This document shows, in pieces, positions 5,253 to 8,143 of a DNA stretch of 8,143 nt; positions within the stretch are counted from its first letter, which is position 1; each line of letters opens with the position of its first letter. Both the position numbers and the translations under genes were made by a program. The notes under the pieces were generated by a model. It was not told where the DNA came from. It did no database searches and saw only the letters and a list, made by a program, of their open reading frames with translations. This DNA is from Candidatus Omnitrophota bacterium. GTDB taxonomy: Bacteria; Omnitrophota; Gorgyraeia; 2-02-FULL-51-18; JAGOUK01. Location of the stretch: positions 1-8,143 of the forward strand of contig JAGVCY010000195.1 in assembly GCA_020058965.1 (NCBI GenBank). Reading direction: 5' to 3'.

Positions 5253-8129
5253 ATGAACAAGCAAAAACCCGAATCCGCGCCCAAAACGGTCTGGCAATTC
5301 ATCGATGAGAACGGGTCGTTCAGACTCGATAACCCCGGTCGGTTCAGCCGGCTTTATTTTCCGCTGGCGAACGAAGCGGGGATGCTGGCCAGCATCACAC
5401 CCAAACTCAAGGGCGACACGAAGATAGGCCAGGACGCCTTTTTGACCTTGCCCGTCTCCTCCGAAGATCTGCATAATTCCAAGGCCAACCGTAATTTTTG
5501 GGTCATCCAGGACGGCCGGCATATCTGGTCCGCGGCCGGCGTTTCAAAAAATAAAAAAGATTACACCGACCTCGTCACCGTGGAAGCGGGTCAGCTTTGG
5601 CACAAGCTCACGCGTGACAACCAAACGCTAAAGCTCAAGTCCGAGATCACCAACTTCATCCCCACTTCCGGCGAACGCGTCGAAGTGATGATCGTCTCGA
5701 TCGAAAACACTGGCACCGCCGAAACCGAGCTCGAGACCTGGACGGCCGTTCCTATATATGCCCGTTCGGCGGACAACCTGCGGGACCATCGCCATGTGAC
5801 CTCGCTCCTCCACCGCATCGAAGCGCACGACAACGGCGTCCTCGTCACCCCGACCATGACCTTTGACGAACGCGGCCATCACATCAACCACATCACCTAC
5901 TCGGTGCTCGGTGCGGACGGGCATGGCCGCGCGCCCGAATACATTGTTCCGACCGTCGAGGCCTTCATCGGGGAAGGCGGCAGTTTTGAATATCCCAAAT
6001 GCATTTTTGAGGCCGGCCAGCCCAATGAGAACGCCCGCCACAGCATCCAGGGCAAGGAAGCGATGGGCGCGATGCGCTTTGCCAAAACAAAGCTCAAGCC
6101 GGGGACGCGCGCGGAATACATCATCCTGTTGGGCGTCGCCGAAGACAGGGCGGAGATCTCAAATTGGCTCTACCGCTTTGCCTCCTCCGAAAAAGCTCAT
6201 GACGCGCTAGAGCAGACCAAGGCCTTTTGGCTCGCCAAATCCTCCCAGGTCGTCTTTAAAACGGCGGACCCGGTGTTCAACGGCTGGCTCCGTTGGGTCG
6301 GACTCCAACCCGTTTTTAGAAAGATCTTCGGTTGTTCCTTTTTACCTGACTTCGATTACGGCCGCGGCGGCCGCGGGTGGCGCGACCTTTGGCAGGACTG
6401 TCTGGCGCTGCTCCTCACCCACCCCGAAGAAACGCGCGATGTGCTCCTGCACAATTACGGCGGTGTCCGCATCGACGGGTCCAACGCGACCATCATCTCG
6501 GCGGGTGACCATAAGTTCATCGCCGACCGCAATTCCATCACCCGCGTGTGGATGGATCACGGCGTGTGGCCGTTTGTCACAACCGAACTTTATTTGCATG
6601 AATCCGGCGACATGGACTTTTTGTTTAAAAAAGCGCCTTATTTCCGCGACACTCAGCAATCCCGCGCCGCCCAAAAAGACGCGGATTGGAATGAGGAGTA
6701 CGGCACCAAGCTCAAGACCAAATCCGGTAAGGTGTATCAGGGGACGCTGATCGAGCACATTCTGATCCAGCACCTGGTTCAATTCTTCAATGTGGGTGTT
6801 CACAACCATATCCGGCTGGAATGTGCCGATTGGAACGACGGCCTGGACATGGCTGCCGAAAAAGGCGAAAGCGTCGCCTTCACGGCCTTTTACGCAGGCA
6901 ACCTGCGCCGCATCGCGTCGGTGCTCGATTATCTCGCCCAGGCCAAAAATTTAAAGACGCTGGAACTGGCCAAGGAACTTTTGATCCTGCTCGACTCCGC
7001 CGGCAAGAACAAGCCCGCGTATCACAATTCCGCCTACAAGCGCGAGACGCTCGAGCGTTACTACAAATCGGTTCAACCCGAGATCTCCGGCAAAACCCGC
7101 AAGTTCAAGGTCGCGGCGCTGATCCAGGACTTAAACGCCAAAGCCGATTACCTCACCCGCCATGTGCGTGTGAAGGAGTTCATCAAGGTGAAGTCCGGTC
7201 ATGAATTTTTTAACGGCTACTACGACAATCAGGCGAAGCGGGTGGAGGGCGATCACCCGAGCGGCGTGCGGATGACGCTGACCGGTCAGGTGTTCGCGGC
7301 CATGAGCGGCGTCGCCGATCATAACCAGGTCCAGCAGATCATAAAGTCAGTCCGCAAATACCTGATGGACCCGGTGCTCGGCGGCGTGCGGCTCAACACG
7401 GACTTTAAACAAATTCAGCCCGATCTCGGCCGCGCGTTCTCCTTCGCCTACGGCGAAAAAGAAAACGGCGCCTTCTTCAACCATATGCAGGTGATGTACG
7501 CCAACGCGCTGTACAAGCGGGGGTTTGTGCAGGAAGGTTACGAAGTCATGCGCGGTATTTTTAAGATGGCGGTGACGGTCGAGAACAGCAAGATCTATCC
7601 GGGACTGCCGGAGTACTTCAACTCCGAAGGCCGCGGGATGTACCATTACCTGACCGGCAGCGCGAGCTGGTACTTCATGACACTTTTGACCGAAAGCTTC
7701 GGCGTGAAGGGCCACTTTGGCGACCTCCTGATCGAACCCAAGCTGGTGGCGGATCAGTTCCAGAACACGGCCGTGATCTCGGTCACCGCGCCCTTCGCCG
7801 GCCGTAAACTACAGATCGTGTACCGCAATCCTAAAAAACTCTGCTACGGCAATTACCGGATCGCTTCCGCCGTTCTCAACGGTGAAAAAGTAGACTCCCA
7901 GCTGGCCGCACAGGACGCCTGGCTCATCGCCAGGTCAACGCTCGAAAAACTTTCATCCGACGAAGTGCACACGCTCGAAATATCCCTTGAGGTTAAACCT
8001 CGCACCACTCAAGACCCCACGATCTACACCAGTCCGACCCTTCCAGTCAGTCGCCCGCAAAAAGAATCCGGCGTTCCGGCGATTAAAAAACTCTTCGATA
8101 CGTTTGTTCATAATAAAAGCTCCTCATAA
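5253..8129 (+). CDS. GH94-type glycoside phosphorylase (cellobiose phosphorylase-like, former GT36)
   Basis: A 958-aa cytosolic enzyme with no signal peptide. The family splits beta-linked disaccharides or oligosaccharides with phosphate to give a sugar 1-phosphate, saving ATP, and can run in reverse. The N-terminal region (about 1-330) should be the beta-sandwich domain and opens with the conserved block YFPLANEAGMLASITP (35-50) and EDLHNSKANRNFW. The catalytic (alpha/alpha)6 barrel follows: RGWRDLWQD (374-382), then ADWNDGLDM (525-533), which carries the general acid aspartate, and GESVAFTAFYAGNL. YLTGSASWYF (799-808) matches the phosphate-binding T-G loop. A beta-rich C-terminal domain runs to about 915, then a tail of about 40 residues. 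It resembles COG3459 proteins labelled cellobiose phosphorylase, but that label covers several specificities (cellobiose, chitobiose, cellobionate, beta-1,2-glucans) and the substrate cannot be assigned here. The ATG at 5253 is preferred over the TTG at 5244; no Shine-Dalgarno is visible. A further frame may follow after 1 nt. Confidence 0.92.
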   Translation: MNKQKPESAPKTVWQFIDENGSFRLDNPGRFSRLYFPLANEAGMLASITPKLKGDTKIGQDAFLTLPVSSEDLHNSKANRNFWVIQDGRHIWSAAGVSKNKKDYTDLVTVEAGQLWHKLTRDNQTLKLKSEITNFIPTSGERVEVMIVSIENTGTAETELETWTAVPIYARSADNLRDHRHVTSLLHRIEAHDNGVLVTPTMTFDERGHHINHITYSVLGADGHGRAPEYIVPTVEAFIGEGGSFEYPKCIFEAGQPNENARHSIQGKEAMGAMRFAKTKLKPGTRAEYIILLGVAEDRAEISNWLYRFASSEKAHDALEQTKAFWLAKSSQVVFKTADPVFNGWLRWVGLQPVFRKIFGCSFLPDFDYGRGGRGWRDLWQDCLALLLTHPEETRDVLLHNYGGVRIDGSNATIISAGDHKFIADRNSITRVWMDHGVWPFVTTELYLHESGDMDFLFKKAPYFRDTQQSRAAQKDADWNEEYGTKLKTKSGKVYQGTLIEHILIQHLVQFFNVGVHNHIRLECADWNDGLDMAAEKGESVAFTAFYAGNLRRIASVLDYLAQAKNLKTLELAKELLILLDSAGKNKPAYHNSAYKRETLERYYKSVQPEISGKTRKFKVAALIQDLNAKADYLTRHVRVKEFIKVKSGHEFFNGYYDNQAKRVEGDHPSGVRMTLTGQVFAAMSGVADHNQVQQIIKSVRKYLMDPVLGGVRLNTDFKQIQPDLGRAFSFAYGEKENGAFFNHMQVMYANALYKRGFVQEGYEVMRGIFKMAVTVENSKIYPGLPEYFNSEGRGMYHYLTGSASWYFMTLLTESFGVKGHFGDLLIEPKLVADQFQNTAVISVTAPFAGRKLQIVYRNPKKLCYGNYRIASAVLNGEKVDSQLAAQDAWLIARSTLEKLSSDEVHTLEISLEVKPRTTQDPTIYTSPTLPVSRPQKESGVPAIKKLFDTFVHNKSSS

Positions 8130-8130
8130 T

Positions 8131-8143
8131 ATGCGCCAAAAAA
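8131..8143 (+). CDS. possible start of a further gene, cut by the window edge
   Basis: An ATG lies 1 nt after the phosphorylase stop (TAA at 8127-8129) and reads Met-Arg-Gln-Lys before the window ends. Such tight spacing suggests a co-transcribed gene. No ribosome site is obvious, and four codons are too few for identification. Confidence 0.3.

Noticed and set aside
6359..6378. GC-rich near-palindromic stretch in the phosphorylase gene
   Set aside because: It encodes the glycine/arginine-rich segment just before the conserved GWRDLWQD motif; no regulatory role needed.

Overview
The window looks like part of the chromosome of an uncultured or poorly sampled, moderately GC-rich bacterium. It carries bacterial -10 boxes, a mixture of Shine-Dalgarno and apparently leaderless starts, an E. 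coli-type inorganic pyrophosphatase and a two-component signalling operon. There is no phage gene, transposase, tRNA, rRNA or CRISPR array. No gene fixes the phylum. The hairpin repeat array and the families present would suit a candidate phylum such as Omnitrophota, but that is a guess.

Layout. Bases 1-232 are non-coding: one small hairpin (8-27), then three near-identical copies of a roughly 43-nt double-hairpin repeat (86-219) that end right against the Shine-Dalgarno of ppa. I see nothing clear between 28 and 85. The ppa gene (233-790, +) encodes a soluble family I inorganic pyrophosphatase with every catalytic residue. It converges, with a 12-nt gap and no convincing terminator, on a three-gene minus-strand operon. 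In order of transcription this holds a soluble PAS histidine kinase (3947-2580), a single-domain Rcp1-like response regulator (2583-2095) and a REC-REC-GGDEF response regulator (2098-803). The junctions are ATGA and GTGA overlaps, so the three proteins are probably translated in a coupled way.

Divergent from the kinase, across a 61-nt gap whose two -10 boxes form a perfect inverted repeat, lies a PLP-dependent class I/II aminotransferase (4009-5193, +). Next comes a large GH94-type glycoside phosphorylase (5253-8129, +). A further reading frame may start 1 nt after its stop and runs off the window.

How the genes may work together. The kinase very likely phosphorylates the two adjacent regulators, and none of the three has a DNA-binding domain. 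The third gene is the most interesting. It has the PleD/PopA domain order, but its GGDEF site is degraded to GSHEF and the metal-binding aspartates are gone, while an RxxD motif sits at the exact spacing of the c-di-GMP inhibitory site. It may be a c-di-GMP receptor, not a synthase. The phosphorylase and aminotransferase look like metabolic genes with no evident link to the signalling operon except the shared promoter region.
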